From: Ophiosphaerella korrae
Taxonomy: Eukaryota > Ascomycota > Dothideomycetes > Pleosporales > Phaeosphaeriaceae
Reading direction: 5' to 3'
DNA: 64,000 nt
NCBI GenBank assembly: GCA_028456385.1
Contig: JALNQF010000105.1
Span: forward strand, 1 to 64,000
Shown: piece by piece, positions 39,440 to 54,173 of the stretch
Numbering within the stretch: the stretch's first letter is position 1
Layout: every line of letters begins with the position of its first letter
Notes under the pieces: model-generated
What the model was told of the DNA's origin: nothing
The model's input: the letters and a program-made list of their open reading frames with translations, nothing else
Databases searched by the model: none
Made by a program: the position numbers and the translations under genes

Positions 39440-39719
39440 TAATAAAAAGGCTTTTTTATAATAGCTATATAAAAGCTTTATTAGAATAAAATACTAAGGC
39501 TTTTAGAAAAGCTTTTTTTTAGATTAATTACTTATAACTTAAAAGTACTAGGTATAAACTAAGTAGATTAATTAATTTCTTTATTTCTAGCCCTACGCTC
39601 TATCTATATACTTATACTATAGTAGTCTTAGCTAAGTCTTTTAAGATAGTAGTAAGCTAGATTCTTTATACTTTTTTATTAAAGTACTAGTATCTTTATT
39701 ATATTAGTTATACTAACGT
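39440..39719 (-). repeat. Copia LTR-like repeat, right copy (5' LTR)
   Basis: Partner of 33924-34152. It has an extra segment of about 45 bp flanked by AGATTAATTA on both sides, which looks like a small duplication or insertion after integration. Confidence 0.7.
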
Positions 39720-40664
39720 ATTCTATTTCTTTTTATATATACTTAAAGCTTATATTTAAGCTATAATTATTTACTTTATTTTCTAGTATTAAGATTATCT
39801 TTTAAAAATTAGTAAAGCTATTATAAATACTAAGAGTAGTACTAGTAGCTTTTTTAAACTAAAGTTATAGCTTTTTTTAAGGATAAATATTATATAGCTA
39901 TAAGTTTTATTATAGTTTAAAGTTAATATTATTAAATTAAGAGAGGAATTTAGCTTATACTAACAAGGTAGTTTTATAGATTAGTTAATCTAGCCTAAAT
40001 TTAGTTATTTCTAGAGTTTTATAACGTACTTCTCTTAATTCTACTATATTTATATTACTAAATTAGTAGAAAAGTAAAAAGAAATATATAAATTCTTTTT
40101 AGTATAAGTTAGTAATACTATTTAAAATAGTAAAGTATAAGTAAGCTAATTTTTTTTCTTATTAGTAATAAAGTAATTATATATAAACTAGATAAAGGAT
40201 ATAATATCTATATAATATTTTATACTTAAAAATTATAGAAGTTATATAAAGTAGTCTTTTTATTCTTTATACTAGTAAAAATTAGAAGCTAGCTTTTAGA
40301 TACTAGTTAAGAAAAATATTAAAGTAAACTCTTTTCTATTAAAGATATAGTAGCTTACTACTAGTACTTAGAGTTTAAACTCTTTTTTAAAGAAGCTAAA
40401 TTACTAGCTTTATAGTAAGATTTTAGTATAAAGTAGTTTTTTTTTATACTAATATATTAAATTTTAAAGTTTCTAGCTTATTTTATTTAGCTATTAAGTT
40501 TTCTTAGTAAATTACTACTTTATATAAGTAGTTATATTTTACTATAGTTTTTTCTTATAAAGCTTTATACTAAGTAGCTTTTTAGCTTAAAGTATTATAT
40601 TACTTTATAATATAGTTATAGTCTAGTAGTAATTATACTAAGTATTCTTAGAGTTAAGCTAATT
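39720..40664. other. RIP-degraded sequence, left host flank of the composite Gypsy
   Basis: Long stretches are open on the minus strand apart from RIP-type stops, so this was probably coding sequence of a repeat, but I do not recognise it. It should continue at 54599, on the other side of the Gypsy insertion. Confidence 0.45.
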
Positions 40665-41070
40665 TTTTATAGTAGTAATAAGAGAAATTAAGTTAGAACT
40701 AATTAGTCCTAGCTTAGTTACTAACAAAGTATAAGATAAGTAAGGTAATAACTTATAAGATAATAAACTTAATTAGAACACTAACTATAGTAGAGATACG
40801 TAATAAATTTATAAATTTATAATCTTAGTAAATATAAAGTTTTAAAGCGATAAAGAGGTATTAAGTATATAGTTAGTAGTAACACGTATTATTAGGATAC
40901 TATTAGTAATCTAATCTCTAACCTAGAACGCTAATACTTAATATTATATATATAAATCAACTATTATTTATAGTTATTACTTAATTATAAGATAAGCTTT
41001 TATTATTACTTTCTAATCTACTAATACTTTTAAGTAGTTACTATAGTTAATAATAGGTAACCCTATTATA
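40665..41070 (+). repeat. 5' LTR (406 bp) of the older Gypsy element
   Basis: Aligns with 54174-54593. The internal region begins with the leader CCTTACTAATTTAG shared by all Gypsy copies here. Confidence 0.88.
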
Positions 41071-43146
41071 CCTTACTAATTTAGTTATTAGGAGAAGTAA
41101 AGCGTAAGTAGCGTATAGTCTAAGCTAATATAATAGTAGAAAGCTTAACTAAGAAAAGAAGTAAAGTACTTCTAAGTAGTTATAAGTTAGATAGAACTAA
41201 CTAGGTAGTAGTTAAGATATACTTAAATAACCTAATTACTAACAAAGAGGATTTATAAATATTATATAACGCCCTAGAAATATAGAATAAAAATCTATAA
41301 GATTATATTAATTAAAATAAAGCTTAAATTAAAGCTATTATAAAAGGATAGAATAAAATAAAATAAATTACCTAGAGACTATAGATAAGTATAATAAAGA
41401 AACTACTAAAGATACTTATACTTAAAAAGTTTAATAGAATAAGAGAGAAACTAAAACTCTTTATAGTATTAGTATAACTTTAGATTAATATATAAGTACT
41501 ATACTTTAATATAGAAGAGAAAAAAGTAATATATATTAGAATATACCTTAAAGAAAACTTAATAAGATAGTTTAAACCTTACTAGATAGACTATATAATA
41601 TATACTTTAGGAACGTAGAAAGATAAAATAAAAGCTATTTTTAGAAGTTATAAATACTTTATAAAATAAATAAGAGTAGCGTTTAAAGAGATAGATATTA
41701 CTTAATAAACTAAAGAAAGGATTAAAAAGCTTATATAATATATAGAATAAAATAAGCTATCTTTAATATTCTAATTTAAATAAGAACTAAACTTAAAAAT
41801 ATAATATAAAATAATTTATATAGAAAAGCTAAGAATACTAGAAGCTTTAAAATAATAGGTAATATAAATTAATAATAATCTCTAAGAATAGAAGAAGAAT
41901 AAGTATAGAGGACTTACCTAAAACTATAACAAGAGAGACTCTATAATCTTTAATGCTAATAAGGATAGAAAAAAGAAGAAGAATAAAAACTTTATATACT
42001 TTAACTATAGTAAAAATAGCTACTACGTAAAAAACTATTAGTTAAAAAAAAATATAGTATACTATAAATATAGAAAACTAAAATACTTTATAAAAGACTA
42101 TAGAAGTAAGAACCCTAAGAAAGAAAAAGAAGCCTAGTTAAAAATAACTAAGTGTAAGAAGGAAGTACTTAGAGTATAGGCTAAACCTTAAGAAAAGGTA
42201 GCTAGGAGTAGAGAAATATAATACGTAATACTTAATTAAACTATTTATTATAATAATAACTACTATATATATCTTTCTAGTAAGTAGAGAGTAGAATAGT
42301 TATTATAGAAGAATAGAGTAGTAGTAATAAAAGAAAGTAGAACCTAAGTATAGCTTAAAGAAATAAGACGTATAATAGACCTACTAATAGAAGATTTAGA
42401 AAGGGAAGAGCTCTAGATACTATTAATCTAGGCTAAAGAAATAGTACTAGATAAAGAAACTACTATAGCTCCTTCTAAAGAACTATAAAAAGAAAAGTAA
42501 TAAGTTAATATAAAAAGTATAGAGTATACCTAGTTAAATATATATAGCTATAATAGCTATATAATAATAGATATAGTAAAATAAAATAAAGAATAGAAGT
42601 TTATTTAAAAATACTTACTAGTTATAAGTATTAAAGAAGTGTATAAAGACTAGAAAGAATATAATCCTAAAGTAATAAAGTTTATAGTATTCTAAAATTA
42701 GATAGAAAAATATATAGTTATAGTAAGAAGAATACCTATATAAAAAAAATAGTAGTACCTAGTAAAAAAAACGTAATAGATTAATAAAGCTTATATACTA
42801 CGTGTACTAATAGTATACTATATCCTAATAATAATAAGACCTAATATAGATAAGTACTATGTAGGAATTAATAAAAGAATAGACCTAGAATATCTAGTAT
42901 ACTTAGTAATATTATAAATATTATACTTAAATATAAACTACTACTTATATAAAGAATTAAAGGTATAAAACTATATATAGCTAATATAAAAAAAGGATAT
43001 AACTATAGAAAAGTAATCCTAAAGAAAGAAACTAAAGGTTAGAAGATAATTAAAATACTTAATAAAGAATATATATTAATTAGCCCTAGACTTAAACTAT
43101 CTAAAGAGTACGTTTAAAGAAGGCTATAGTATAAGTATATATATAA

Positions 43147-43587
43147 TGTTATAGTAGTAACAAGGGAAAGCTAATTTAAACCAATTAGCCCTACTATAGA
43201 TAACGACAACACATACGACCTATAGGGCAACGAACTTAACTAGGAAGCTAACTATAATAGGGACACGTAATAAATTCGCGATTCGCAATCTTAGCAAATA
43301 CAAAGCACGAATTCGTGCACGTAATAAATTTGCGATTCGCGATCTTAGCAAACACAAAGTACAAAGCTAGCCAAGAAGTATAAGTATATAGTTAGTAGTA
43401 ATACGTATTATTAAGATAGTATTAGCAATTTAATCCTTTAACTATAGAACGCTAGTACAAGATAGTTACAAAACATCTTCTACTATTTAGAGTTATTATA
43501 AATCTAAATACAAACTTTTATTATTATCTCTTAATCTACTAACTTCTTAGATAGGTACTAGTAGTTGATAACAGGAGGCCTATTACA
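43147..43587 (+). repeat. 5' LTR (441 bp) of youngest Gypsy copy
   Basis: Intact ends TGTTATAGTAG and CCTATTACA. It retains TTCGCGATTCGCAATCTTAG-type sequence that is TTTATAATTTATAATC in older copies, which shows what RIP changed. Confidence 0.95.
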
Positions 43588-46500
43588 CCTTACTAATTTA
43601 GTTATTGCGAGAAGTAAAGTATAAGTAACGTATAGTCTAGCTAATATAATAGTAGAAAGTTTAACTAAAATAAGTAAAGCCCCTAGGAGTAGTTATAAGT
43701 CTAATAGTACTATATAGGAAACAATTAAAGACTAAATTAATAATCTAATCTTAGACAAAGAAGACATAAAGATAGTAATTAACGCTCTAGAAATATAGAA
43801 CAAAGAACTACAAGATTACGCGAAATAGAATAAGGTATAGATTAAAGCTATTATTAAAAGGTAGAATTAAATAGAGCTAATTATATAACGTCTAGTAATA
43901 AGTACTATAAAGAAACTACTTAAGATACCTATCTTTAAGAAGTTCGATAGAATAAGAGAAAAGTTAAGACCCTTTATTGTATTAGCACAACTCTAGATAG
44001 ATGTATAAGTACTACACTTTAATATAGAAGAAAAGAAGGTAATATATATTAGATTGCACCTCGAGGAAGACGTAATAAGATAGTATAAGCCCTACTAGAT
44101 AGACTATACGACACATTCTCTAATAACCTAGAAGGATAAGATAAGAGCTATTTTTAGAAGTTATAAATACTTTACTAAACAAATAAGAGTAGTATTTAGA
44201 GATATAGACGTTACCTAACAAGCTAAAGAGTAGCTAGAAAAGCTTATATAAAACTAGAGTGTTCCTAAGTACGTATTATAATTTAAGTAACTATCCTAAA
44301 ATACAGAATAGAATAAATTAGCCTTAATATTACGATTTAAATAAGGACTAAACTTAAAGATATAATATAAAATAATCTATATAGAAAAACTAAGGACACT
44401 AAAAGCCCTAAAATAATAGGCAATATAAATTAACAATAATCTTTAAGAATAGAAGAAAAACAAATATAGGAGTTACGTCTAAAACTAAGACAAAGGAGAC
44501 CCTATAATCCTTAATACTAATAAGGATAAGAAAAAGAAGAAAAACAAAGACTTTACGTACTTTAACTATAGTAAGAAAGGCTACTACGTAAAGGACTACT
44601 ATTTATAAAAGAAGAAAGATATAGCATATTATAAATATAGAAAACTAGGACACTTTATAAAAGACTATAAAAGTAAAGACCTAAAGAAAGAAACTTAGTT
44701 AAAGATAATAGAGAAGAAGAAGGAAGTACTACAAGCATAGGCTAAACCTTAGGAGAAAGTAGCTAAGAGTAAAGAAATACAATACGTAATACTCTATTAG
44801 ACCTTTTATTACAAAGATAACTACTACATATATCTTTCTAGTAAGTAAAGAGTAAGATACTTCCTATAATAGAGATATAGAGTAGTAGTAACAAAAGAAA
44901 GAACAAAAGCTTAGCTAGAAGAAATAGCCTAAGTAATAGACCTACTAATAGAAGACTTAAAAGGGGAAGAGCCCCTAGTACTATTAATCTAGGCTAAAGG
45001 ACTAGTACTAGATAAAGAGACTACTACAGCTTCCTCTAAAGAACTATAAGAAAGTAAGAAATAAGTTAGTATAAGAGGTATAGAGTACGCCTAGCTAATA
45101 ATATATAGCTATAATAGCTATACAACATTAGATATAAAGAAACGAAATAAAAAATAGAAGTTCGTTTAGATATACTTAATAGTTATAAGTATAGAGGAAG
45201 CGTATAAAGACTAGAAAGAACGTAATCCTAAAGAAATAAAGTTTACACTATTTTAAGAATAGATAAAGCAATATATAGTTGTAGTAAGAAGAATACCTAT
45301 AGAAAAAGAGTAGTAGCACCTTACAAGAAAAATACAATAGATTAATAAAGCCTACATACTAAGAGTACTAGTAGTATACTATATCTTAATAATAGACACA
45401 CTTAGAAAAGATAAGTACTAGGAAGGGGATAATAAAATAATAGATCTAAGATATCTAGTATATTTTAAAGTATTATAGATATTATACCTAGAAAAAAATT
45501 GCGTTATATATAGAAACTCTAAAGCAAACAATAGTATATAGCCTATAAGAAGAAAAGGCTACAACTATACAAGAGTAATTATAGTAGAAGATATCTAAAA
45601 ATAGGAGATAATCCTAGAAGATAGATACGTAGTAGTAAGACCTAGCCTAAAACTATTAAAGAAATGCGTCTAAGGAGGACTATAGTATAAATACATATAC
45701 GACAAATACCTAAAACACAAAGAATATAAGCTTAAGATAGGGCTATAGCCTTAAAAAGATAGATAATTTATAAAAAAGCCTAAACAAGAATAGTTAGAAG
45801 GTATTAGAGGCCTATATATTACAAAAACAGGTATATACTAAGGAAAGAAAGTACAACTAATAATTAATAGTAGAGCTACAAAGAACTTTATATTAAAGAA
45901 GTTTGTAGAAATATAAGAAATAAAGTACATAACAAAGAAATACTCTTAATAACTAAGTACGATCGAAGGAAAACTATTCTAAGAACCTATTAGGTTTAAG
46001 ACAGTTCCCTCTATACTCGAATTAGAAGAGATAACGATTAAAAATATAGTTATAGATATAATAACAATTAATAACGAGTAAGATATAATATTAGGTATAC
46101 TATAGTTATAAATAACTAACTTACATATTAATTAGAGAACAGGAAAAATTAGTTATAGTAAAACTAATATACTAAAAGCTAACATAAGCACCTATAAAGG
46201 AGAATTCCTAGAAGAATACAAGAAATAGAAAAAATAGCTTATAGAGCTAGAAGACTACCTCCTAGAACATTAACTATAGGACTTAGTAATAGAACTAGAA
46301 GAAAAAAAAAACTTAGGATAGAGCCTAGTCTACTAAAAAACAGAAGAAGAATCTAAGATTAAATAAGCGTTTATATAGACCGCAATAAAAAAAGAATAGA
46401 TAAGAGAATCTAAATCCTTAGTAGTATATAGACTTATATTTATAGATAAAAAAGGAACAAATAACAAAAGGCCCTACGTAGATTTTAGAAAAACTAACGC

Positions 46501-49500
46501 AATTATAAACAAGAATTAATACCTACTACTATAAATAGATAGAATACAAGATAGACTATAAAAAGCAAAGATCTTTACAAAGCTAGACATCTAAAACACC
46601 TACTACTAAATTAGAATTAAAAAAGGTAACAAGTAAAAAATAGCGTTTAGAACACAATATAAACTATACAAATACTTAGTTATACTATTTAGCTTAACAA
46701 ATACACTAGTAGTATTTCAAGAAAGAATTAACATAGTACTAAGAGAGTACTTAGATATATTTACATTTACATACTTAGACAACATCCTTATATTCTTAGA
46801 AATAGAAGAAGAACACGTATAACACGTGTACAAAGTACTAAAGAAACTAGTAGAAAACAAACTATTCCTAAAAATAAGGAAGTGCAAATTCTATACAAAA
46901 AAAACAGACTTCTTAGGATTTATTATCGAACTAGGAAAGATTAAGATTAACCTAGGAAAGATTAGAACAATTAACAAATAGCTAACACTAAAAAACCTAA
47001 AGGAAGTATAATAATTCTATAGGCTAGCTAACTTTTGTAGAAAGTTAATAGTAAGATAGTCTAAAGATATAGAACTAATAACAAAGCTTATAAAAAAGGA
47101 TACGCTATTTAAATAGATAAAAGAATGCAATAAAGTATTTAACAAGATTAAAAGAAAGTTTATAGAAAACCTAGTTATTAGAATATATAACCTAGACCTA
47201 CTAGTAATAGTAAAAACAGATACATCTAATTTAGTCTATAGAATAGCACTAATACAAGAAGACCTAGAGACTAAAAAGAAATACTTAGTTAAATACTTCT
47301 CTAGGAAAATAAAGACAGTAGAACTTAACTACCTAATTTATAATAAGGAGATACTAGTAATCTATAAAGTATTTAAATAATAGAAAGTATATTTACAAAG
47401 AGTAAAATACTAGATAAAGGTCTATATAGACTATAAGAACCTTATAGGATTTATAACAAATAAGAAATTATTATAACACTACACGAGATAGTAGGAGTAC
47501 TTATTAACGTTTAACCTAGAAATTATACATATAAGGAGCAAAGATAACTAATTTGTAGACGCCTTTAGTAGAAGACTAGACTTATAAGAAGAAGTAAACG
47601 CTACTAGTATAGTTCTAGTTAAAAACAAGGAAGGACACTTAGTCCTAAATACACCTAAAATAGCTGCAATACTTAAGAGAAAGAGTAGCAAGCTAGACAA
47701 ATAGATTTAGAAAACAATACAAGAAGTATCTAAAGAAATAGATAAACTAAAGATCTATAAAGGACTCGCACAAGTATATAGAAGGATATATATTCTAAAG
47801 AAAATCTAAAGAGAATTCGTATAATAGTTTTACAAACTACTAGTATATAGACACTAAGAGATTAACAAAACCCTTAATAGGTTACTATAAGATTATTATA
47901 TTCTAAAAGTAAGACAACTAGTAATAGAAGTACTACAAAACTATATAGAATACTAGAGGAATAAGTATAATAGATACGCACTATATAGGATATTATAACT
48001 AGTAGAAGTACTAAAATAACTATAAGAAGTTATTATAATAAACTTTATTATAAAGCTACTAAAGTCTAAGGACCTAATATTAGGAGTCGAATATAATAGA
48101 ATTCTAATAATAGTAGATAAACTTACAAAGTACTTATACTTTAGACTACATAAAGAAAAAAGTAGGATAGAGGTTACTACATACTAGGTTCTAGGAACCG
48201 TAATTAGTTAATATAAACTACTAGACAAGATTATTATAGATAGAGATATAAGATTTATATTAAAACTATAAAGAATAATAACAGCGCAATTAGGAATTAA
48301 ACATATAATGTTAACCGCATACTACCTATAGATAGATAGACAATTAGAACAAATAAACTAGATAGTAGAGTAATACTTAAGATACTACCTTAACTACAAA
48401 CAAAACAACTAGGTATAGTTACTACCTATAGTATAGTTAGTATATAACAGCGTAAAGAATATAGTAACAAGAGTATTACCCTTCTTTATAAACTATAGAT
48501 TTGAACCTAGCGTATATAGAACACTAAGAACTAAAATATCTTAGTCTCTAAGAGGAGAGAACTTCGCTAGTAGGCTAAGAAATATACATAATTAACTAAG
48601 ATAGGACGTAGAGTTCCTATATAATTAGATAGCAAAATACTACGACAAGAAGTATAAATAGGGACCTTAATTTAGAGAAGGAGAAAAAGTATAGTTAATT
48701 AGGAAGAACATTAAGAGTAAACGACCTAGTTTAAAACTAGACTATATTAAGATAAGACTATACAAAATTAAGAAGAAAATCTTACTAGTTATATTTAGAC
48801 TAAAGCTACTAAACAAGATAAAGATATATCTAATATTCTACGTAGCTCTACTAGAACAAGTATTATAAGAAGTAGAACTACTAGTATACAAAGTAAACAC
48901 GTATAGAGAATAAGAAGAATAAGAAGTTAAAGAAATCCTATAATACTAGTTCTATAATAGCAAGAACTACTACCTAGTAGAATAGATAGGTATAGACGAA
49001 AAAGGACAACTATAGGAGAAAATATAGGAACTAAAGGACAACCTTAACTACTCTAAGAAACTAGAGGACTTCTAAAATTAAAACCTTCTAGAGCGCCTTG
49101 TAGCAAATTAAGAAAACTAATAATACTACTACTAGATAGAGAGGCGTTAGGAACGTCTAATGCGATAAGAGCTAGAGTAGCCTAAACTACATCTTTAAGG
49201 TCTATCTTAGCCTCTAAGGTACAAGACTATTTAGATAATTTAGCGTTATTATAAGCCTTTATCTTACAAAGACGCTTAATATAAGAATAAAGATCTACTA
49301 GCTTATAAAGAGTTAGCTTATACTTAGCTTTAGCTACTACAAGCTATAACAATAGTATTTCTTAAGCCTAGTTAACAGCTCGCCCTATATAACTTAGTAA
49401 GAAGAGACTATATAGAAATCAAACACTTATACTCTATAAGAGAAACGCTAGATAGTGTACACTTGTGTTAAATATTAGCTAGAATACACTTATTATAGTA

Positions 49501-49728
49501 TTTACTATCCTTTAAGGATATAAGGTACGTAAGTTTTAACTAAGTACAACAAGAGTAAGGAAATATTTTAACCCTATTACGAGTAACACAAGTAATAAGA
49601 AGAAGTTTATTACAATTAGAACGTAAAGATATAGAGAATAATAAAGAACTAGAGATAAATAAAGAAACTAGACTAATAACCTTAAGCCTAGGGTAGAGAA
49701 ATAAAAACCTACCTAGAGAAGAGAATAG

Positions 49729-50169
49729 TGTTATAGTAGTAACAAGGGAAAGCTAATTTAAACTAATTAGCCCTACTATAGATAACGACAATACATACAA
49801 CCTGTAGGGCAATAAACTTAACTAGGAAGCTAACTATAATAAGGACACGTAATAAATTTGTAATTCGCGATCTTAGTAAATATAAAGCACGAATTTGTAT
49901 ATATAATAAATTCGCGATTTGTAATCTTAGTAAACACGAAGTACGAAGCTAGCTAAAAAGTATAAGTATATAGTTAGTAGTAATACGTATTATTAAGATA
50001 GTATTAGCAATTTAATCCTTTAATTACAGAACGCTAGTACAAGATAGTTGTAAAATATCTTCTACTATTTAGAGTTATTATAGATCTAAACACGAACTTT
50101 TATTATTATCTCTTAATCTACTAACCCCCTAGACAGGCACTAGTAGTCGATAACAGGAGGCCTATTATA
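49729..50169 (+). repeat. 3' LTR (441 bp) of youngest Gypsy copy
   Basis: Starts with intact TGTTATAGTAG. Its end CCTATTATA shows CA changed to TA. It differs from the 5' LTR mainly by C/T and G/A changes. Confidence 0.95.
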
Positions 50170-53100
50170 TATAATAAATATCTAAAGTATAAAAACTATA
50201 AATATAAAATTAGGTATTAGCTCTAGAAAAATAGATAATTTAAAGAATAACCTAAGTATAAAAGGCTAGAAGAGATAAGAGGTCTATATATTATAAAATA
50301 AAGTATCTTCTAAAGAAAGAAGGTATACGTTTTAATTAATAGTAGAGCTATAAAAAACTTTATATCTAAGAAGTTTATAGTAGAATAAAGAATACGTTAT
50401 ATAATAAAGAAATACTCTTAATAACTAAGTATAATTAAAGGAAAATAATTCTAGGAACTTATTAGGTTTAAAATAGCACTCTCTATATTAAAACTAGAAG
50501 GGCTAGAGATTAAGAATATAGTTATAGATATAATAATAATTAATAATAAATAAAACGTAATATTAGGTATACTATAGTTATAGATAACTAACCTAAAGAT
50601 TAATTAGAGAATAGAGAGAATTTATTACTCTAAAAAAGATATATTAAAAGCTAATATAAGTATATATAAAGGAGAGTTCCTAGAAGAATATAAGAAATAA
50701 GAAAAATAACTTATAGAACCTAACAACTACCTATTAGAATATTAGCTATAGGACTTAGTAATAAAACTAGAAGAAAGAAAAGATATTAGATAGAGCCTAG
50801 TCTATAAGAAAATATAAGAAGAATTTAAGATTAAACAAGTATTTATTTAAAATATACTAAAGAAAAGATAGATATAAGAATTAAAATCCTTAGTAGTATA
50901 TAGACTTATATTTATAGATAAAAAGAGAATAGATAATAAATAACTCTACGTAGATTTTAAGAAAATAAACATAATTATAAATAAGACCTAGTACTCCTTC
51001 CTATATATAAATAAAATATAAGATAAGCTATAAAAAGCTTAAATCTTTATAAAGCTAGATATCTAAAATACTTACTACTAGATTAGAATTAAGAAAAGAA
51101 ATAAATAGAAAAATATATTTAGAATATAGTATAAACTATTTAAATATTTAGTTATACTAATTAGATTAATAAATACACTAGTAGTATTTTAAGAAAGAAT
51201 TAATATAGTTTTAAGAGAGTATCTATATATATTTATATTTATATATCTAGATAATATCCTTATATTTTTAGAAATAGAAGAAGAATATATATAATATATA
51301 TATAAAGTACTAAAAAAGCTAGTAGAAAATAAACTATTTTTTAAAATAAAGAAATACGAGTTTTATATAAATAAAATAGATTTCCTAAGGTTTATTATAG
51401 AACTAGGAAAGATTAGGATTAACTTAAATAAGATTAAAGTAATCTAAGAATAGCTAATACCTAAGAACTTATAAGAAGTATAGTAATTTTATAGACTAGT
51501 AAACTTCTATAAGAAACTAATAGTAAGATAGTCTAAATAAATAGAACTATTAATAAATCTTATAAAGAAAGATATACTATTTAAATAGACTTAGGAGTAT
51601 AATCAAGTATTTAATTAAATTAAGTAGAGATTTATAAAGAATCTAATTATTAGAATATAAAATCTAGACTTACTTGTAATTATAAAAATAGATATATCTA
51701 ATTTAGTCTATAGAATAGTACTAATATAAGAGGCTTAAGATATAAAGTAAGAATACTTAGTTAAATATTTTACTAAAAAGATAAAACTAGTAAAGCTTTA
51801 CTACTTAATCTATAATAAAGAAATACTAGTAATCTATAAAGTATTTAAGTAATAGAGAGTATACCTATAAAGAGTAAAATACTAAATAAAGGTCTATATA
51901 GACTATAAGAATCTAATAAGATTTATAATAAATAAAGACTTATTATAATACTATATAATATAGTAGGAATTCTTATTAATATTTAACTTTAAGATTATAT
52001 ATACTAAAGGTAAAGATAATTAATTTATAAACGTAATAAGTAGAAGACTAGATTTATAATAAGAAGTAAATACTACTAGTATAGTTCTAGTTAAGAATAA
52101 AGAAACATATTTAGTCTTAAATATACTTAGAATAGCTATAATACTTAAAAGAAAGAATAGCGAACTAGATAAATAGATTTAGAAGGAAATAGAAAAAGCT
52201 TTTAAAAAAATAGAAAAACTTAAGATCTAAGAAGGACTTATATAAGCCTATAGAAGAATATTTATCTTAGGTAAGATATAAAGAGAATTTATATAACAAT
52301 TTTATAAACTACTAGTATATTAATACTAGAGTATTAATAAAATACTAGATAGGGTTTTAAGAAATTACTATATTCTAAAAGTAAGATAACTAGTAATAGA
52401 AGTACTATAAGACTATATAGAATATTATAGAAATAAATATAGTAAATATATACTATATAGAATACTATAACTAGTTAAAGTACTAAAATAACTTTAAGAA
52501 GTTATTATAATAGACTTTATTACAAAGCTACTTAAGTTAAAAAACTTAATATTAAGAATTAAGTATAATAAAATCCTAATAATAGTAGATAAACTTATAA
52601 AGTATTTATACTTTAGACTATATAAAGAAAAAAGTAGAATAGAAGTTACTATATATTAGGTTCTAGGAACTATAATAAGCTAATATAGTATTCTAGATAA
52701 AATTATTATAGATAAAGATATAAGATTTATATTAAATCTATAAGAAATAATAATAGTATTATTAAGAATTAAATATTAAATATTAAAAGTATACTACCTA
52801 TAGATAAAGAGATAGTTAGAACGTATAAACTAAATAGTAAAATAATATATAAGATACTACTTTAACTATAACTAAAATAACTAAGTATAGTTACTACTTA
52901 TAGTATAGCTAGTATATAATAGCGTAAAGAATATAGTAATAAGAGTATTACTTTTCTTTATAAACTATAGATTTAACTCTAATATATACTAGATACTAAG
53001 ATTTAAAGTATCTTAGTCTCTAAGAAGAGAAAACTTTACTAATAAATTAAAAGAAATATATAATTAGCTATAATAGGATATAGAATTCTAATAGGATTAA

Positions 53101-54173
53101 ATAGTAAAATACTATAATAAGAAATATTAAGAAAAACCTTAATTTAGAGAGAGAGAAAAGGTATAGTTAGTATATAGAAATATTAAAAGTAAATAATTAA
53201 GCTTTAAACTAGATTATATAAAAATAAAACTATATAAAATTAAAAAGAAAGTTATACTAGTTATATTTAAACTAAGACTACAAGATAAAATAAGGATATA
53301 CCTAATATTCTACGTAGTACTACTAGAAAAAGTACTATAAGAAGTAAAACTACTAGTTTACAAAGTAGATATATATAGAGAATAAGAAGAATAAAAAGTT
53401 AAAGAAATCTTATAATATTAGTTTTATAATAGAAGAAACTACTACTTAGTAGAATAGATAAGTATAGATAAAAAAGAGTAACTATAAGAAGATATATAAG
53501 AACTAGAAGATAATCTTAACTACTCTAAGAAACTAGAGGAGTTCTAAAATTAAAACCTTCTAGAGCGCTTTATAGTAAACTAAGAAAATTAGTAATACTA
53601 CTAATAGATAAAAAGATAGTAAGAGCGCTTAATATAATAAGAGCTAGAGTAGCCTCTACTACGTTTTTAAAATCTAACTTAGCCTCTAGTATATAAAACT
53701 ATTTAGATAACTTAGTACTATTATAAGCCTTTATCTTATAAAGATACTTAATATAAGAATAAAGCTCTACTAGCTTATAAAAAGTTAACTTATACTTAGC
53801 TTTAGCTATAGTAAGCTATAATAATAGTTTTTCTTAAGCTCTATTAATAGCTTACTCTATATAACTTAGTAGAAAGAGATTATATAGAAGTTAAATACTT
53901 ATACTCTATAAGTAAAATATAGAAAGAAATATATCTATTATAATACTTACTATTATTTAAGGATATAAGATATAAAAGACCTAATAAGTTATAATAATAA
54001 TAAAGAAATATCTTAACTCTATTATAAATAATATAGGCTATAAAAAGAAGTTTATTATATTAGAAATAAGATAGAATAAAGAGTAATAAGGAATTAGAGA
54101 TTAATAAAGAAACTAGATAGATAACCTTAGCTCTAGAATAAGAAAATAGAAACTTACGTATAAGAGGGGATAG

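Larger units (their letters stand above)
33924..39719 (-). mobile_element. Ty1/Copia LTR retrotransposon, minus strand, RIP-inactivated
   Basis: Direct LTR-like repeats lie at about 33924-34152 and 39440-39719. On the minus strand, about 35720-35560 reads the Copia reverse transcriptase stretch KALY-F... ending at F-F-Y-I-D-N-I-I-I-I-Y, derived from the YVDD core (about 35575-35590). Further down, about 34620-34450 reads the RNase H C-terminal motif (VEYT..IEIIVDSFIKVL, from VEYTPTAEMIADGFTKVL-like). Spacing from YVDD to the C-terminus fits Copia. All frames carry RIP stops. LTR ends are approximate because the right copy holds about 45 bp more, and no target duplication could be confirmed. 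A short repeat interrupts the reverse transcriptase right after the YVDD core. Confidence 0.75.
43147..50169 (+). mobile_element. Youngest full-length Ty3/Gypsy copy, nested, only partly RIP-mutated
   Basis: Identical-length LTRs (441 bp each: 43147-43587 and 49729-50169) and a perfect target duplication TATAA (43142-43146 and 50170-50174). Joining the flanks restores a sequence identical over the junction to the sister copy near 18010. Features in order are: leader at 43588; zinc knuckles near 44558-44600 and 44639-44680 (C-F-N-C now Y-F-N-Y, and HFIKD retained); reverse transcriptase with Y-L-D-N at 46772-46783; RNase H about 47210-47330; integrase about 48040-48260; and a purine-rich tract GAGAAGAGAA just before 49729. 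Many CA and CG dinucleotides survive, so it saw less RIP than its host, but stops still break every domain. Confidence 0.95.

Noticed and set aside
43588..43620. Primer-binding site complementary to a known tRNA after the Gypsy 5' LTRs
   Set aside because: The shared leader CCTTACTAATTTAG is RIP-altered and shows no convincing match to a tRNA 3' end by eye.
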